Shown here: one piece after another, positions 17,498 to 26,639 of the stretch
Numbering within the stretch: the stretch's first letter is position 1
How the letters are laid out: every line of letters begins with the position of its first letter
Assembly: GCA_030765805.1 (NCBI GenBank)
Contig: JAVCDH010000046.1
Location: 1-34,802 of the forward strand
Source of the DNA: Candidatus Euphemobacter frigidus
GTDB lineage: Bacteria > Auribacterota > Erginobacteria > Erginobacterales > Erginobacteraceae
Direction of reading: 5' to 3'
DNA length: 34,802 bases
Notes under the pieces: generated by a model
Seen by the model: only the letters and a program-made list of their open reading frames with translations
What the model was told of the DNA's origin: nothing
Databases searched by the model: none
Made by a program: the position numbers and the translations under genes

Positions 17498-18655
17498 ATG
17501 AGAGAGAGACCAACCCAACCGCTTTATACCCTGGAGTTCTTTCGGGTCATGGTGGTCATGTTTCTCCTTATGGTTACCATGACCATCTTCTTTCTCCTCC
17601 CGATACTGATCGAGAGGTTGGGGGGAGACGCCGTAGATATCGGGCTGGTGATGGGAATAACGCCGATCGGGGCGGTAATCAGCCGGATCTTCTGGGGGCG
17701 CTGGATGGACCGGGCGGGGAGGAAGAAGGTCCTGATCGTCAGTACCCTGCTCAATACCGGCGTGATCTTGCTCTTTCTCACGGTCCGCTCCGTGGGTCTC
17801 TGGGTGGTTGTTCTCCGCCTTCTCCAGGGGTTCGCTTTGGGGGGTAATATTACCGCGGTCTGGACGATCATCGCCGATATAAGCCCGCCCCGCCGCCTGG
17901 CCGAATCGCTGGGCATCTTCGGGATCGCCGGGATGGTAGCCTTGGCGCTGGGCCCCTGGGGGGGAGAAATGATAATGAACGGTTACGGATTTAGGGGTGT
18001 GTTCATTATCTCCAGCCTTCTCTCGGTGGTCGCGGTGGTGCTCTCCCTCCTTATCCAGGAGAGTCGCCCATCCGGTTTTGGTGATTTGATCGTGCCCTCC
18101 TTTCGGGAGATGATGGGGAACGGAGTGATGGTCGTTTTTCTGATCACGATCGCGTTCGCCGTTAGCCGGAGCGCGTTCGTCTCCTTCTTTGCCGAGTATT
18201 CCAGCCTCCAGAAGATCGGCTCGATCGGGGTTTACTCGCTGATCTATTCCGGGACCACCATCGCCTTCCGGCTTATCGCCGGGAAATTACCCGACCGAAT
18301 TGGCCGGATCCGGGTCCTGAGTCCGGCCCTGGTCATCTTCGGGCTGGGGATCGGCTTGATCGCGGTGATTGACTCCTGGCCGGTCTTTATCCTCTCGGCT
18401 TTTCTCTGCGGTCTGGGCCATTGTTTTCTCTACCCGGTTCTAAACGCTCTGGTTATCCAGAAGGTTCATTCCGGTACCCGGGGGATGGCGACCGGATTTT
18501 TTGCCGGGAGTTTTGACGTTGGGATAGGAGTCGGCTCTCTTCTCTGGGGGGCGGTTGCCCAGATCGGCGGATACCATCTGATGTATATCATGGGAGGAGT
18601 CGTTGCATTGATGGGGCTATGGGGGGTACGTCATTTGATCAAATCCGCCGAATAA
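17498..18655 (+). CDS. Major facilitator superfamily transporter
   Basis: A 385-residue polytopic inner-membrane protein with about twelve hydrophobic helices in two halves. The loop between helices 2 and 3 carries the MFS motif A-like GRWMDRAGRKKVLIV, and the equivalent loop in the second half has GKLPDRIGRIRVL. The length matches drug or metabolite exporters of the 12-helix type. No substrate can be assigned. It is separated by 10 bp from the tatD-like gene and 6 bp from uvrA, so it is almost certainly co-transcribed with repair genes, an uncommon arrangement. Confidence 0.92.
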   Translation: MRERPTQPLYTLEFFRVMVVMFLLMVTMTIFFLLPILIERLGGDAVDIGLVMGITPIGAVISRIFWGRWMDRAGRKKVLIVSTLLNTGVILLFLTVRSVGLWVVVLRLLQGFALGGNITAVWTIIADISPPRRLAESLGIFGIAGMVALALGPWGGEMIMNGYGFRGVFIISSLLSVVAVVLSLLIQESRPSGFGDLIVPSFREMMGNGVMVVFLITIAFAVSRSAFVSFFAEYSSLQKIGSIGVYSLIYSGTTIAFRLIAGKLPDRIGRIRVLSPALVIFGLGIGLIAVIDSWPVFILSAFLCGLGHCFLYPVLNALVIQKVHSGTRGMATGFFAGSFDVGIGVGSLLWGAVAQIGGYHLMYIMGGVVALMGLWGVRHLIKSAE

Positions 18656-18661
18656 AAAAAC

Positions 18662-21526
18662 ATGAAAGCTGATCGATCAGATAAGATAATCATCCGGGGC
18701 GCGCGGCAGCATAATCTGAAGGGGTTCGATCTCAAGATACCCCGGAGAAAGCTGGTGGTGATAACCGGTCTCTCCGGGTCCGGAAAGTCCTCTCTGGCCT
18801 TCGACACTATCTACGCCGAGGGTCAGCGGAGATACGTGGAGAGCCTCTCCGCCTACGCCCGTCAGTTTCTGGAGCAGATGCAGAAGCCGCACGTTGAGTC
18901 GATCGAAGGGCTCTCGCCCGCCATCGCGATTGAACAGCGCAAGGCCGGTTCCAACCCCCGCTCTACCGTCGGCACGGTAACCGAGATATACGATTATCTC
19001 CGTCTCCTCTACGCCCGGGTCGGGGTGCCCCATTGCCATAAATGCGGCCGCGAGATCAGCCGGCAGACGGTCCAGGAGATAGTGGATCGGGTGATGGGGT
19101 TTCCGGAGGGGATGAAGATATTGATTCTGGCCCCGGTGATCCGCGGCCGCAAAGGAGAACATCGTGATATTCTGGAGAGGATTGCCCGCCAGGGCTATGT
19201 CCGGGTTCGGATCGACGGGACGATCAAGAACCTGGATGAAGAAAACACCCTGACCCGGAACGTCAAGCATGATATCGAGGTGGTGGTCGACCGGTTGGTG
19301 GTAAAGAAAGGAATGAGAGAACGGCTGACCGACTCGGTGGAGACCGCCCTCAAGCTGGGAAAAGACCTGCTTCTGGTCAACTGCGGTCCCCCCTGGGAAA
19401 AAGACATCATCTTCAGCCGGCGCTACGCCTGCGAGAAGTGCGGGATCAGCTTCGAGGAACTCTCTCCCCGCGTCTTCTCCTTTAACAGCCCGTATGGGGC
19501 CTGCCCGGTCTGTTCCGGTCTGGGAACCGCCATGGAGGTCAGTCCCGAGCTGGTCGTACCGGACCGGAGCAAGTCCATCGCCGAAGGCGCGATCGTTTCC
19601 TGGTCAAATCCGATCACTACCCGGCGGCATCGCTGGAAGGGAGCGGCCTCGCGGTATTATCACGCCCTGCTGGAAGCGGTGGCCCGGGAATACGGGTTCG
19701 ATCTCGCCACTCGCTTTAAAGATCTGACTGCCGGGCAGAAGAATGCGGTACTTTACGGAACCGGCAATCGGGCGATCCGGATGGAGTGGGAGCGAGCTGG
19801 CCGGTATCAGATCAAGAACGCCCCGTTCGAGGGGGTGATCCCCAACCTCGAACGCCGCTACCGGCAGACGGAATCGGATTACGTGCGGGAGGAGATCTTC
19901 AACCGCTACATAACCCTCAAAACCTGTCCCGCCTGCCGGGGAGCCCGGCTGAAACCCGAGAGTCTGGCGGTGACTGTGGCGGGGAAGTCGATCATGGAGA
20001 TAACCGCGCTGCCGATCCGGGCGGCGCTGGACTTCTTCCGCCGGTTGAAACTGACCGGTCAGAAAAAAAACATCGCCCGGGAGGTCATCAGGGAGATCAG
20101 AGAACGATTGACGTTTCTGAAAAATGTGGGGTTGGAGTATCTTACTATTGATCGCCCCAGCGGGACCCTCTCCGGCGGCGAAGCTCAGCGCATCCGGCTG
20201 GCCACCCAGATCGGTTCCGGCCTGGTCGGTGTCCTGTACATTCTGGATGAACCCAGTATCGGTCTTCATCAACGGGATAATTCCCGACTGATAGAAACCC
20301 TGAAAAAGTTGCGGGACCTGGGCAACAGTATTATCGTGGTCGAGCATGATGAGGCGACCATCCGCAACGCCGACTTCATCATCGATCTAGGCCCCGGCGC
20401 GGGAGAGCAGGGGGGGCACCTGGTAGCCTGCGGGACTCTGGAAGATATCCTCAAATCTCCCCGTTCAATCTCCGGCAAATATTTAAAAGGTGAGTTGAAG
20501 ATTGAGACCCCGAAGAAGAGAAAGAAGCCGGATGGAACCTGCCTGGTCATCAAGGGCGCCCAAGAGCATAATCTGAAAAACATCGATGTGAAGATCCCGC
20601 TGGGGCTTTTCTGCTGTATAACTGGGGTATCGGGTTCGGGGAAGTCGACCCTGATCGAAGAGACCCTGAGCCGGGCTCTCCGGCGGCTGTTCTACAGATC
20701 CCGTGAAGTCCCGGGGAAGCATGATCGGCTGCTGGGGACCGAGCATATTGATAAGGTCATAATTATCGATCAGAGCCCGATCGGGAGAACGCCCCGCTCC
20801 AACCCGGCCACCTACACCGGTGTCTTTAGCTATATCCGCGAACTCTTCTCGCGGCTGCCGCTCTCCCGGATGAGAGGCTATCGTCCCGGCCGCTTCAGCT
20901 TCAATGTTCAGGGAGGGAGGTGTGAAGCCTGCCGGGGTGACGGGATCATCAAGATCGAGATGCACTTTCTCCCCGATATCTATGTCGAGTGCGAGGTCTG
21001 CCGGGGCCGGCGCTATAACCGGGAGACGCTGGAGGTATTCTATAAAGAGAAGAGTATCGCCGATATCCTGGAGAGTTCGGTGGATGAGGCGCTGGCATTC
21101 TTCGGTAATATCCCCCGGATCAAGAATAAACTCCAGACCCTGGCCGATGTGGGACTGGGATATATCAAACTAGGCCAGTCGGCCACCACCCTCTCCGGCG
21201 GCGAGGCCCAGCGGATCAAGCTGGCGAGGGAATTGAGCAAAAGAAGTACCGGGCGGACCGTCTATATTCTCGATGAGCCGACTACCGGTTTGCATTTCGC
21301 CGATATCAATAAACTACTGGAAGTCCTCAAACGGCTGACTGCCTCCGGCAATACGGTTATTATAATCGAGCATAACCTTGATGTCATCAAGAACGCCGAT
21401 TGGGTGATCGATCTCGGCCCGGAAGGAGGGGAGGAAGGAGGTTGGATTGTGGCGGAAGGCCCTCCGGAAGCAATAGTAAAAGAAAAAAAGTCTTATACCG
21501 GCAAGTTTTTAAAAAAGGTCTTATAA
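18662..21526 (+). CDS. uvrA: Excinuclease ABC subunit A (UvrA)
   Basis: DNA damage sensor of nucleotide excision repair, which loads UvrB at lesions. The 954-residue protein is full length and has both ABC modules. Module 1: Walker [10 protein letters not shown] (36-44), signature [14 protein letters not shown] (about 503), Walker [15 protein letters not shown]. Module 2: Walker [10 protein letters not shown] (about 655), signature [15 protein letters not shown] (about 845), Walker [14 protein letters not shown]. The two zinc modules are intact: CEKCGISF with CPVCSGLG (about 257-285) and CEACRGDG with CEVCRGRR (about 753-780). The uvrB-binding region is present. No SD; the ATG follows the MFS stop after 6 A-rich bases. 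Confidence 0.98.
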   Translation: MKADRSDKIIIRGARQHNLKGFDLKIPRRKLVVITGLSGSGKSSLAFDTIYAEGQRRYVESLSAYARQFLEQMQKPHVESIEGLSPAIAIEQRKAGSNPRSTVGTVTEIYDYLRLLYARVGVPHCHKCGREISRQTVQEIVDRVMGFPEGMKILILAPVIRGRKGEHRDILERIARQGYVRVRIDGTIKNLDEENTLTRNVKHDIEVVVDRLVVKKGMRERLTDSVETALKLGKDLLLVNCGPPWEKDIIFSRRYACEKCGISFEELSPRVFSFNSPYGACPVCSGLGTAMEVSPELVVPDRSKSIAEGAIVSWSNPITTRRHRWKGAASRYYHALLEAVAREYGFDLATRFKDLTAGQKNAVLYGTGNRAIRMEWERAGRYQIKNAPFEGVIPNLERRYRQTESDYVREEIFNRYITLKTCPACRGARLKPESLAVTVAGKSIMEITALPIRAALDFFRRLKLTGQKKNIAREVIREIRERLTFLKNVGLEYLTIDRPSGTLSGGEAQRIRLATQIGSGLVGVLYILDEPSIGLHQRDNSRLIETLKKLRDLGNSIIVVEHDEATIRNADFIIDLGPGAGEQGGHLVACGTLEDILKSPRSISGKYLKGELKIETPKKRKKPDGTCLVIKGAQEHNLKNIDVKIPLGLFCCITGVSGSGKSTLIEETLSRALRRLFYRSREVPGKHDRLLGTEHIDKVIIIDQSPIGRTPRSNPATYTGVFSYIRELFSRLPLSRMRGYRPGRFSFNVQGGRCEACRGDGIIKIEMHFLPDIYVECEVCRGRRYNRETLEVFYKEKSIADILESSVDEALAFFGNIPRIKNKLQTLADVGLGYIKLGQSATTLSGGEAQRIKLARELSKRSTGRTVYILDEPTTGLHFADINKLLEVLKRLTASGNTVIIIEHNLDVIKNADWVIDLGPEGGEEGGWIVAEGPPEAIVKEKKSYTGKFLKKVL

Positions 21527-21542
21527 TGTCGGTCTTATCTTG

Positions 21543-21576
21543 GCGTTTTATATCATCTGGACGCATATAAAATCGC
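21543..21576. repeat. Inverted repeat downstream of uvrA
   Basis: GCGTTTTATAT (21543-21553) can pair with ATATAAAATCGC (21565-21576), with one bulge and an 11-base loop. It lies 17 bp after the uvrA stop and could end the recJ-uvrA operon, but the stem is A/T-rich and no clean T-run follows. Confidence 0.35.
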
Positions 21577-21693
21577 CCCATTAGCTTCTTATTTTGCCTT
21601 ATTTTCTTCGTGTACTACGAGCCCTTCGTGGTAATATAATCATGAAGAAATATAGGAGAAACGAAGTATGTAATTCGCGCCGGGAGGATGTGC

Positions 21694-22305
21694 ATGTCTT
21701 TTTTTATTTTTAATCAGGGCGGTCCCCTGATGTACCTGATCCTGCTGGGATCGGTGATCGGCCTGGCGGTATTCTTGGAACGGATATTTCACCTCCACCG
21801 GGCCCGGATCAATACGGAACAGTTCATGGAAGAGCTCCGCGCGTTGATCCGGAGAAGACGGTTCGACGAAGCGATCGGTCTCTGCCGGCGCACGCCCGGA
21901 CCGGTTGCTCATATTCTAACCGCGGGACTTTCCTGTTCCTCCCGGGACCGGGCCGGGATCCGGGAGGTGATCGAAGACGCGGGTGTTCATGAAGTGCCCC
22001 GGCTGGAGAAGAACCTGGTCGTTCTGGCCACTGTCGCCCACGTCTCCCCGCTGCTTGGCCTTCTCGGCACGGTAGTTGGGATGATCCGGGCTTTTATGAT
22101 TATACAAGAGATGAAAGGAGTGGTCAACCCTTCAGACCTGGCCGGCGGGATCTGGGAGGCGCTGCTGACCACCGCCTTCGGTTTGCTGGTGGCGATCCTG
22201 GCCTATGTGGCATACAATTGCCTGGTTGCTCGGGTGGGCAAGATGGTACTGGAGATGGAGACCAGCGCGAACGAGATGGTAAATCTCCTCTCGAAGGAAA
22301 ACTAA
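21694..22305 (+). CDS. MotA/TolQ/ExbB-family proton channel protein
   Basis: A 203-residue inner-membrane subunit that, with an ExbD/TolR partner, uses the proton gradient to do work at the outer membrane. Helix 1 is near residues 10-30 (MYLILLGSVIGLAVFLERIF), a large cytoplasmic loop follows, then helix 2 (SPLLGLLGTVVGMIRAFMII) and helix 3 (EALLTTAFGLLVAILAYVAY), which hold the conserved family sequence. The start at 21694 is chosen because GGGAGG lies 6 nt upstream; the in-frame ATG at 21688 abuts that SD. The ExbD gene follows after a 112-bp spacer with repeats. ExbB versus TolQ cannot be decided by sequence alone; no tolA, tolB or pal is nearby. Confidence 0.93.
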   Translation: MSFFIFNQGGPLMYLILLGSVIGLAVFLERIFHLHRARINTEQFMEELRALIRRRRFDEAIGLCRRTPGPVAHILTAGLSCSSRDRAGIREVIEDAGVHEVPRLEKNLVVLATVAHVSPLLGLLGTVVGMIRAFMIIQEMKGVVNPSDLAGGIWEALLTTAFGLLVAILAYVAYNCLVARVGKMVLEMETSANEMVNLLSKEN

Positions 22306-22338
22306 AAATTTAATGAGCAACTAGGAGATCAGAGCCGC

Positions 22339-22364
22339 TAGGGGCACGATGAATCGTGCCCCTA
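22339..22364. repeat. 26-bp perfect palindromic repeat between exbB- and exbD-like genes
   Basis: TAGGGGCACGAT, a 2-base spacer, then ATCGTGCCCCTA: 12-bp perfect arms that form a tight hairpin. No T-run follows directly. It looks like a REP-type intergenic element of the kind dispersed in many bacterial genomes; only one copy is in this window. It may set relative expression of the two genes. Confidence 0.65.
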
Positions 22365-22372
22365 CTATCCTA

Positions 22373-22390
22373 TTAATCCTGTTAATCCTG
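22373..22390 (+). repeat. Tandem 9-bp repeat TTAATCCTG x2
   Basis: Two exact copies of TTAATCCTG side by side, preceded by a partial third (ATCCTA). They lie just after the palindromic repeat and before a T-run, 28 bp upstream of the exbD-like gene. Probably part of the same intergenic repeat cassette. Confidence 0.6.
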
Positions 22391-22417
22391 TCAAAGTTTT
22401 TTTAGGGTAAATGAGAT

Positions 22418-22837
22418 ATGAAATTTAAAAGGAAAACGGCGATGGAGAAAGGGCGCCTGGATATCACGCCCCTCATCGACGTGGTCCTCCTCCTTTTGAT
22501 ATTCTTTATGCTCACCTCCAGCTTTATCACCCAGGCTGGTCTGCGGATCGATCTGCCCGAATCTACCGCCGCCGAACCACAGGAGAGGGAGAACCTGATC
22601 ATTGTCGTCTCTGAGGACGATGAGCTTTACATAGAGGACGAGCTGGTCTCCTGGGGCTCCTGCCGGGAACGGCTGGCCTCCGGTCTGGCCTCCTCTTCGG
22701 ACCCGGTCTTGATCTTAAAGGCTGACCGGAATGCCCACCATGGGGTAGTGGTGAAGTTGATGTCGCTGGCCAAAGAGATCGGCTGGAAACGAATGGCGAT
22801 CGCCGCCCAGCCGAAAGCGGGTGAGGAGAGGAAATAG
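22418..22837 (+). CDS. ExbD/TolR-family biopolymer transport protein
   Basis: A 139-residue protein with one membrane helix. The N-terminal MKFKRKTAMEKGRLDITPLI runs into DVVLLLLIFFMLTSSF, with the essential membrane aspartate at D21, and then a periplasmic domain of about 95 residues. It partners the upstream ExbB-like channel. The ATG at 22418 is preferred because ExbD homologues begin with this basic MKFKR head; an internal ATG at 22442 has a slightly better upstream AAGGA. No tonB gene follows: the next gene is dnaE, 173 bp on. Confidence 0.92.
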   Translation: MKFKRKTAMEKGRLDITPLIDVVLLLLIFFMLTSSFITQAGLRIDLPESTAAEPQERENLIIVVSEDDELYIEDELVSWGSCRERLASGLASSSDPVLILKADRNAHHGVVVKLMSLAKEIGWKRMAIAAQPKAGEERK

Positions 22838-22921
22838 AGATAGACGAAGAGAAACAGGAAGCCCTTGCCGTTGGTTGTACTCTCCTTTTTCGAAAAATCC
22901 GGGGTAAAAATCAGAATTTTC

Positions 22922-22950
22922 TTGTTCCCTTGATATTAGCTTAGTATACT
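22922..22950 (+). promoter_or_regulatory. Probable dnaE promoter
   Basis: TTGTTC (22922-22927), 17-bp spacer, TATACT (22945-22950), about 55 bp upstream of the dnaE ATG. Moderate match only. Confidence 0.45.
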
Positions 22951-23010
22951 CCTGTCTGGTTATCTCTCTCGCGAATTCGTAATTTTAATAATATACCGCG
23001 CGATCTTATT

Positions 23011-26000
23011 ATGAATCCGTCTGACTTTGTTCATCTCCATGTCCATACCGAGTATAGTCTTCTGGATGGGGCGGCCCGGATCCCGATCCTCATGGAACGG
23101 GCCTCCCGTTTAAAGATGCCGGCGTTGGCCATTACCGATCATGGGACAATGTCCGGGGTGGTAAAGTTCTATCAAGCGGCTCTGGAAGCCGGCATCAAAC
23201 CCATTATCGGCTGTGAATTTTATGTGGCTTCGGGAAGCCGGTTTGACAGGACCTCCGGCCCGAAAGTACCCCCCTTTCACCTTACCATATTGGCCCGGGA
23301 TGAGGTCGGCTATCATAACCTGCTGGTTTTATGTTCCAAAGCTCACCTGGAAGGGTTTTACTATAAACCCCGGATCGATCGTGAGTTGCTGGGGTCATAC
23401 CACCAGGGTCTGATTGCTCTGAGCGGATGCTTGAAAGGCGAGATTCCCCGGGCGTTGCTGGCGGGCGACCGGAAAAAGGCCGAAGAGTGTCTGTCTTTTT
23501 ACTCCGATGTTTTAGGAAAAGAGAATTTTTATCTGGAGATAATGGACCATGGCATCCCCGAACAGAAGCGGGTAAACAAACTGTTGATTGAACTCTCCCG
23601 CCGGACCGGGATTCCCCTGGTGGCTTCCAATGACTGCCATTACGTTTTAAAGGAGGACGCTTATTCCCAGGAGGTTCTCCTCTGTATTCAGACCGGCCGG
23701 AAACTGGAGGACGAAAACCGGATGAAACTTTCATCGGAAGAGTTCTACCTTAAATCAGCTGAGGAGATGGAAACACTCTTCCGGGAGGTGCCGGAGGCGC
23801 TTCTCAATACCCGGAAGATCGCTGACCGCTGCCACCTCGAGATTGAGTTTGGTATCGACCTTCTCCCTGATTTTACGCCACCGCCGGGGAAGAAGCAGAC
23901 GGAATATCTCCGTGAGCTCTGTGAAGCGGGGATCAAGGAACGTTACGGGGAGGAGACGGAGAAGATTCGGGAACGGTTGGAGCACGAGTTGAGCGTTATC
24001 GAAGGAAAAAGATTCGTCAGTTATTTTCTGATTGTCTGGGATCTTATCCGTTATGCCAAGACCCACAAGATCCCGGTTGGTCCCGGGCGCGGGTCCTCCG
24101 CGGGCAGTATCGTCTCCTATCTTCTGGGAATTACCGATATCGAACCTTTCCGGCAGGATCTGCTCTTTGAACGATTCCTCAATCCCACCCGCACTACTAT
24201 GCCCGACATTGATATGGATATTTCAGATCAGGGCCGGGGGGAACTGATCAGATATACCACGGACAAATACGGGGCGGACCGGGTCGCTCAGATCATAACC
24301 TTCGGGTCGATGAAGGCCCGGGCGGTGATCCGGGATGTAGGAAGGGTGATGGGGATGCCGTACGGGGATGTCGACCGGATCGCCAAGCTGGTCCCCCCGG
24401 GCCCGAAGGTTACCCTGAAAAGAGCGTTGCGCGCCGAGCCGAAACTGCAAGAACTCTATGAAAAAGACCCCCTGATCAAGAGATTGTTTGATACCTGCTT
24501 CAAACTGGAAGGGATATCCCGGCATGCCGGCACTCACGCGGCCGGTGTGCTCATCTCCCGTCAACCTCTGGTCGAGAACGTTCCTCTCTGCCGGGGAAAA
24601 GATAATGAAGTGATCACCCAGTTCGACATGTACGACGCGGAAACGGTCGGACTTTTGAAGATGGATTTTCTCGGTCTTCGTACTCTCTCCGTCATCCAGA
24701 ACACGATTGATTTAGTCGAGAAGACCCAGGGAGAGGTTATCGAATTGAATAAGATACCGGTTGATGATCCTGAGACCTTCCGCCTTCTCTCCAAAGCCAA
24801 TACTCTGGGCGTTTTTCAACTGGAGGGTTCGGGGATGCGGGATCTCTCCACCCGGATCGGCTTGAAGAGTTTTGATGATATCCTGGCGTTGGTTGCGCTC
24901 TATCGCCCGGGCCCGATGCATATGCTGCCGGACTACATCTCCCGGAAGCACGGCACCGAGAAGATCAAGTATGATCATCCCAGCCTGGAGCCAATCCTGA
25001 AAGATACCTATGGCGTAATGCTCTACCAGGAACAGGTGATGATGATCGCCAATCAGCTGGCCGGATTTACTCTGGCCAGAGCCGATACCTTACGGCAGGC
25101 GATGGCCAAGAAGAAAGCCGACAAGATGGCCCGGTTGGGGGAGGCTTTTGTGAAAGGGGCGGAAGAACGGGGGATTAAACGATCGGTGGCGGAAAAGATA
25201 TTCAATGATATGTCCCGTTTTGCCGAATATGGATTTAATAAATCTCATAGCGCGGCCTATGCCTTGATCGCTTATCGCACCGCCTACTTGAAGACTCATT
25301 ATCCCCGGGAGTTCATGGCCTCACTCCTCACCAGTGAGATCAATAACATGGACAAGATGATGGTTTACGTGGCCGAATGCCGGGTGATGGGGATCGAGGT
25401 TCTGCCGCCCGATATCAACGAGAGTTATGGGGCCTTTACCGTGGTCGGGGGGAATATCCGCTTCGGTTTGAACGCGATCAAGAATGTGGGGACGGGAGCG
25501 GTTGAGGCGATTCTGGAAGCTCGCCGGGAGAGAGGGGCATTCGTTAATTTTTTCAAGCTGCTGGAAAGGCTGAACCTGAACGCGGTCAATAAGAAGGTTC
25601 TCGAAAGTTTGATTAAGTGCGGCGCTCTGGATTTGCTGCCGGGTCACCGAGCTCAGAAGATGGCGGTTCTTGATGAGGCGCTTCAGAGCGCGCACCGGAC
25701 CCAGAAGGATCGGATGAACGGGCAGACTACGCTCTTCGATCGTTTCGAACAGGAAGATATCAAGAACAACCTGACCGGGTTTGTGGAGATAGAAGAGTGG
25801 CACCAGAATAAATGCCTGGCCATGGAGAAGGAGTTGATGGGGATGTATATCTCCGGCCATCCCCTGAGTGTGTATGAAAAGACCCTCCGGGCTTTCTCGA
25901 CCCATTCGATAAGTCAGTTGAGTGAGTTAGGGCCCCGGACCAGAGTCAGGGTCGGAGGGATCATCGAGCAGATCGATGAGAAGACATCCCGGAAGAACGG

Positions 26001-26442
26001 GAAAAAGTTTGCCTTCTGCCAGCTCGAGGACTTATCCGGGGTGGTTGAGGTGACGGCTTGGAATAAAGAGTACAGTGAGTTCGGTCCCCTCCTCCAGCCG
26101 GGCAAGATCATCTTCGTGGAGGGCAGAGTCACTTCCCGCGACCGGGGGAGCAGTGTTCAGGTCTCCAAGGTCTATCCGCTCGATCAAGCGCAGGAGATAT
26201 TTGCCCGGGCCTTGCATATTAACCTCCACCTAGCCGCGATCGACGGAGAAAGGCTCCGGGCGCTCTCGCGGGTTCTCCGGCATACCCGGGGGCGATGCCC
26301 TGTCTTTCTTGATTTTGATTTTGCCACTGGGGAGAAGGTTCTTCTCCGGGCAGGGGATCAGTTCATGGTAAAATGTTCTCCCGGGTTAATCGGGGAGGTT
26401 GAGAATGTCCTGGGAGAGAATACGGCTTTTATTAAAACATAG
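23011..26442 (+). CDS. dnaE: DNA polymerase III alpha subunit (replicative polymerase)
   Basis: The 1143-residue catalytic subunit of the replisome. The N-terminal PHP domain (about 1-210) keeps metal ligands: H10 and H12 in VHLHVHTEYS, D43-H44 in ITDHGT, E69 in GCEFYV, H90, and the D-x-H of ASNDCHYV. E. coli DnaE has lost several of these. The polymerase core has PDIDMDISD with D401 and D403 and KMDFLGLRT with D552, the three catalytic aspartates. Helix-hairpin-helix, beta-clamp-binding and OB-fold regions follow (RVRVGGIIEQIDEKTSRKNG near 975-1000). No SD; start ATG at 23011 after an A/T-rich leader. The TAG stop is made jointly by a target duplication and the first base of an inserted repeat. 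Confidence 0.98.
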   Translation: MNPSDFVHLHVHTEYSLLDGAARIPILMERASRLKMPALAITDHGTMSGVVKFYQAALEAGIKPIIGCEFYVASGSRFDRTSGPKVPPFHLTILARDEVGYHNLLVLCSKAHLEGFYYKPRIDRELLGSYHQGLIALSGCLKGEIPRALLAGDRKKAEECLSFYSDVLGKENFYLEIMDHGIPEQKRVNKLLIELSRRTGIPLVASNDCHYVLKEDAYSQEVLLCIQTGRKLEDENRMKLSSEEFYLKSAEEMETLFREVPEALLNTRKIADRCHLEIEFGIDLLPDFTPPPGKKQTEYLRELCEAGIKERYGEETEKIRERLEHELSVIEGKRFVSYFLIVWDLIRYAKTHKIPVGPGRGSSAGSIVSYLLGITDIEPFRQDLLFERFLNPTRTTMPDIDMDISDQGRGELIRYTTDKYGADRVAQIITFGSMKARAVIRDVGRVMGMPYGDVDRIAKLVPPGPKVTLKRALRAEPKLQELYEKDPLIKRLFDTCFKLEGISRHAGTHAAGVLISRQPLVENVPLCRGKDNEVITQFDMYDAETVGLLKMDFLGLRTLSVIQNTIDLVEKTQGEVIELNKIPVDDPETFRLLSKANTLGVFQLEGSGMRDLSTRIGLKSFDDILALVALYRPGPMHMLPDYISRKHGTEKIKYDHPSLEPILKDTYGVMLYQEQVMMIANQLAGFTLARADTLRQAMAKKKADKMARLGEAFVKGAEERGIKRSVAEKIFNDMSRFAEYGFNKSHSAAYALIAYRTAYLKTHYPREFMASLLTSEINNMDKMMVYVAECRVMGIEVLPPDINESYGAFTVVGGNIRFGLNAIKNVGTGAVEAILEARRERGAFVNFFKLLERLNLNAVNKKVLESLIKCGALDLLPGHRAQKMAVLDEALQSAHRTQKDRMNGQTTLFDRFEQEDIKNNLTGFVEIEEWHQNKCLAMEKELMGMYISGHPLSVYEKTLRAFSTHSISQLSELGPRTRVRVGGIIEQIDEKTSRKNGKKFAFCQLEDLSGVVEVTAWNKEYSEFGPLLQPGKIIFVEGRVTSRDRGSSVQVSKVYPLDQAQEIFARALHINLHLAAIDGERLRALSRVLRHTRGRCPVFLDFDFATGEKVLLRAGDQFMVKCSPGLIGEVENVLGENTAFIKT

Positions 26443-26560
26443 TAACTACTTAGGTTATCAGGTTCACGGTTCACGGTTGAAAACATGTATAAAGCTACAG
26501 TTTCGGGAACCAGGCAACCGTGAACCCCTGAACCGTGAACCCCTGAACCTGAGTAGTTAC
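26442..26560. mobile_element. 119-bp MITE-like palindromic element with 8-bp target duplication
   Basis: Terminal inverted repeats GTAACTACT-T-AGGTT (26442-26456) and AACCT-G-AGTAGTTAC (26546-26560) differ at one position. They are flanked exactly by AAAACATA on both sides (26434-26441 and 26561-26568), as expected of a target-site duplication. The interior continues as an imperfect hairpin; the right arm holds two tandem copies of CCGTGAACCCCTGAA that pair with GGTTCACGGTTCACGG of the left arm. There is no coding capacity, so movement would need a transposase from elsewhere. Removing the element and one duplicate restores a TAA stop for dnaE. Confidence 0.75.
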
Positions 26561-26581
26561 AAAACATAAGCTAATTTATAG

Positions 26582-26610
26582 TTGCCTAAGCCGATTCCGA
26601 TTGATAGAAT
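26582..26610 (+). promoter_or_regulatory. Promoter of the HU-family gene
   Basis: TTGCCT (26582-26587), 17-bp spacer, TAGAAT (26605-26610). Start expected near 26617, leaving a 23-nt leader with GGGGAGG before the ATG at 26640. It lies only 14 bp from the end of the right-hand target duplication of the upstream element. Confidence 0.6.
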
Positions 26611-26639
26611 GCGCGCATCTAATAAAAAGGGGAGGCAAG

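Noticed and set aside
21606..21640. Imperfect repeat (TTCGTG / CTTCGTGG) upstream of the exbB-like gene
   Set aside because: Pairing is interrupted and short; it cannot be told from chance without genome-wide copies.
26461..26551. Repeats resembling a CRISPR array
   Set aside because: Only two adjacent 15-base copies with no spacers, inside an inverted-repeat element with target duplications; no cas genes are nearby.
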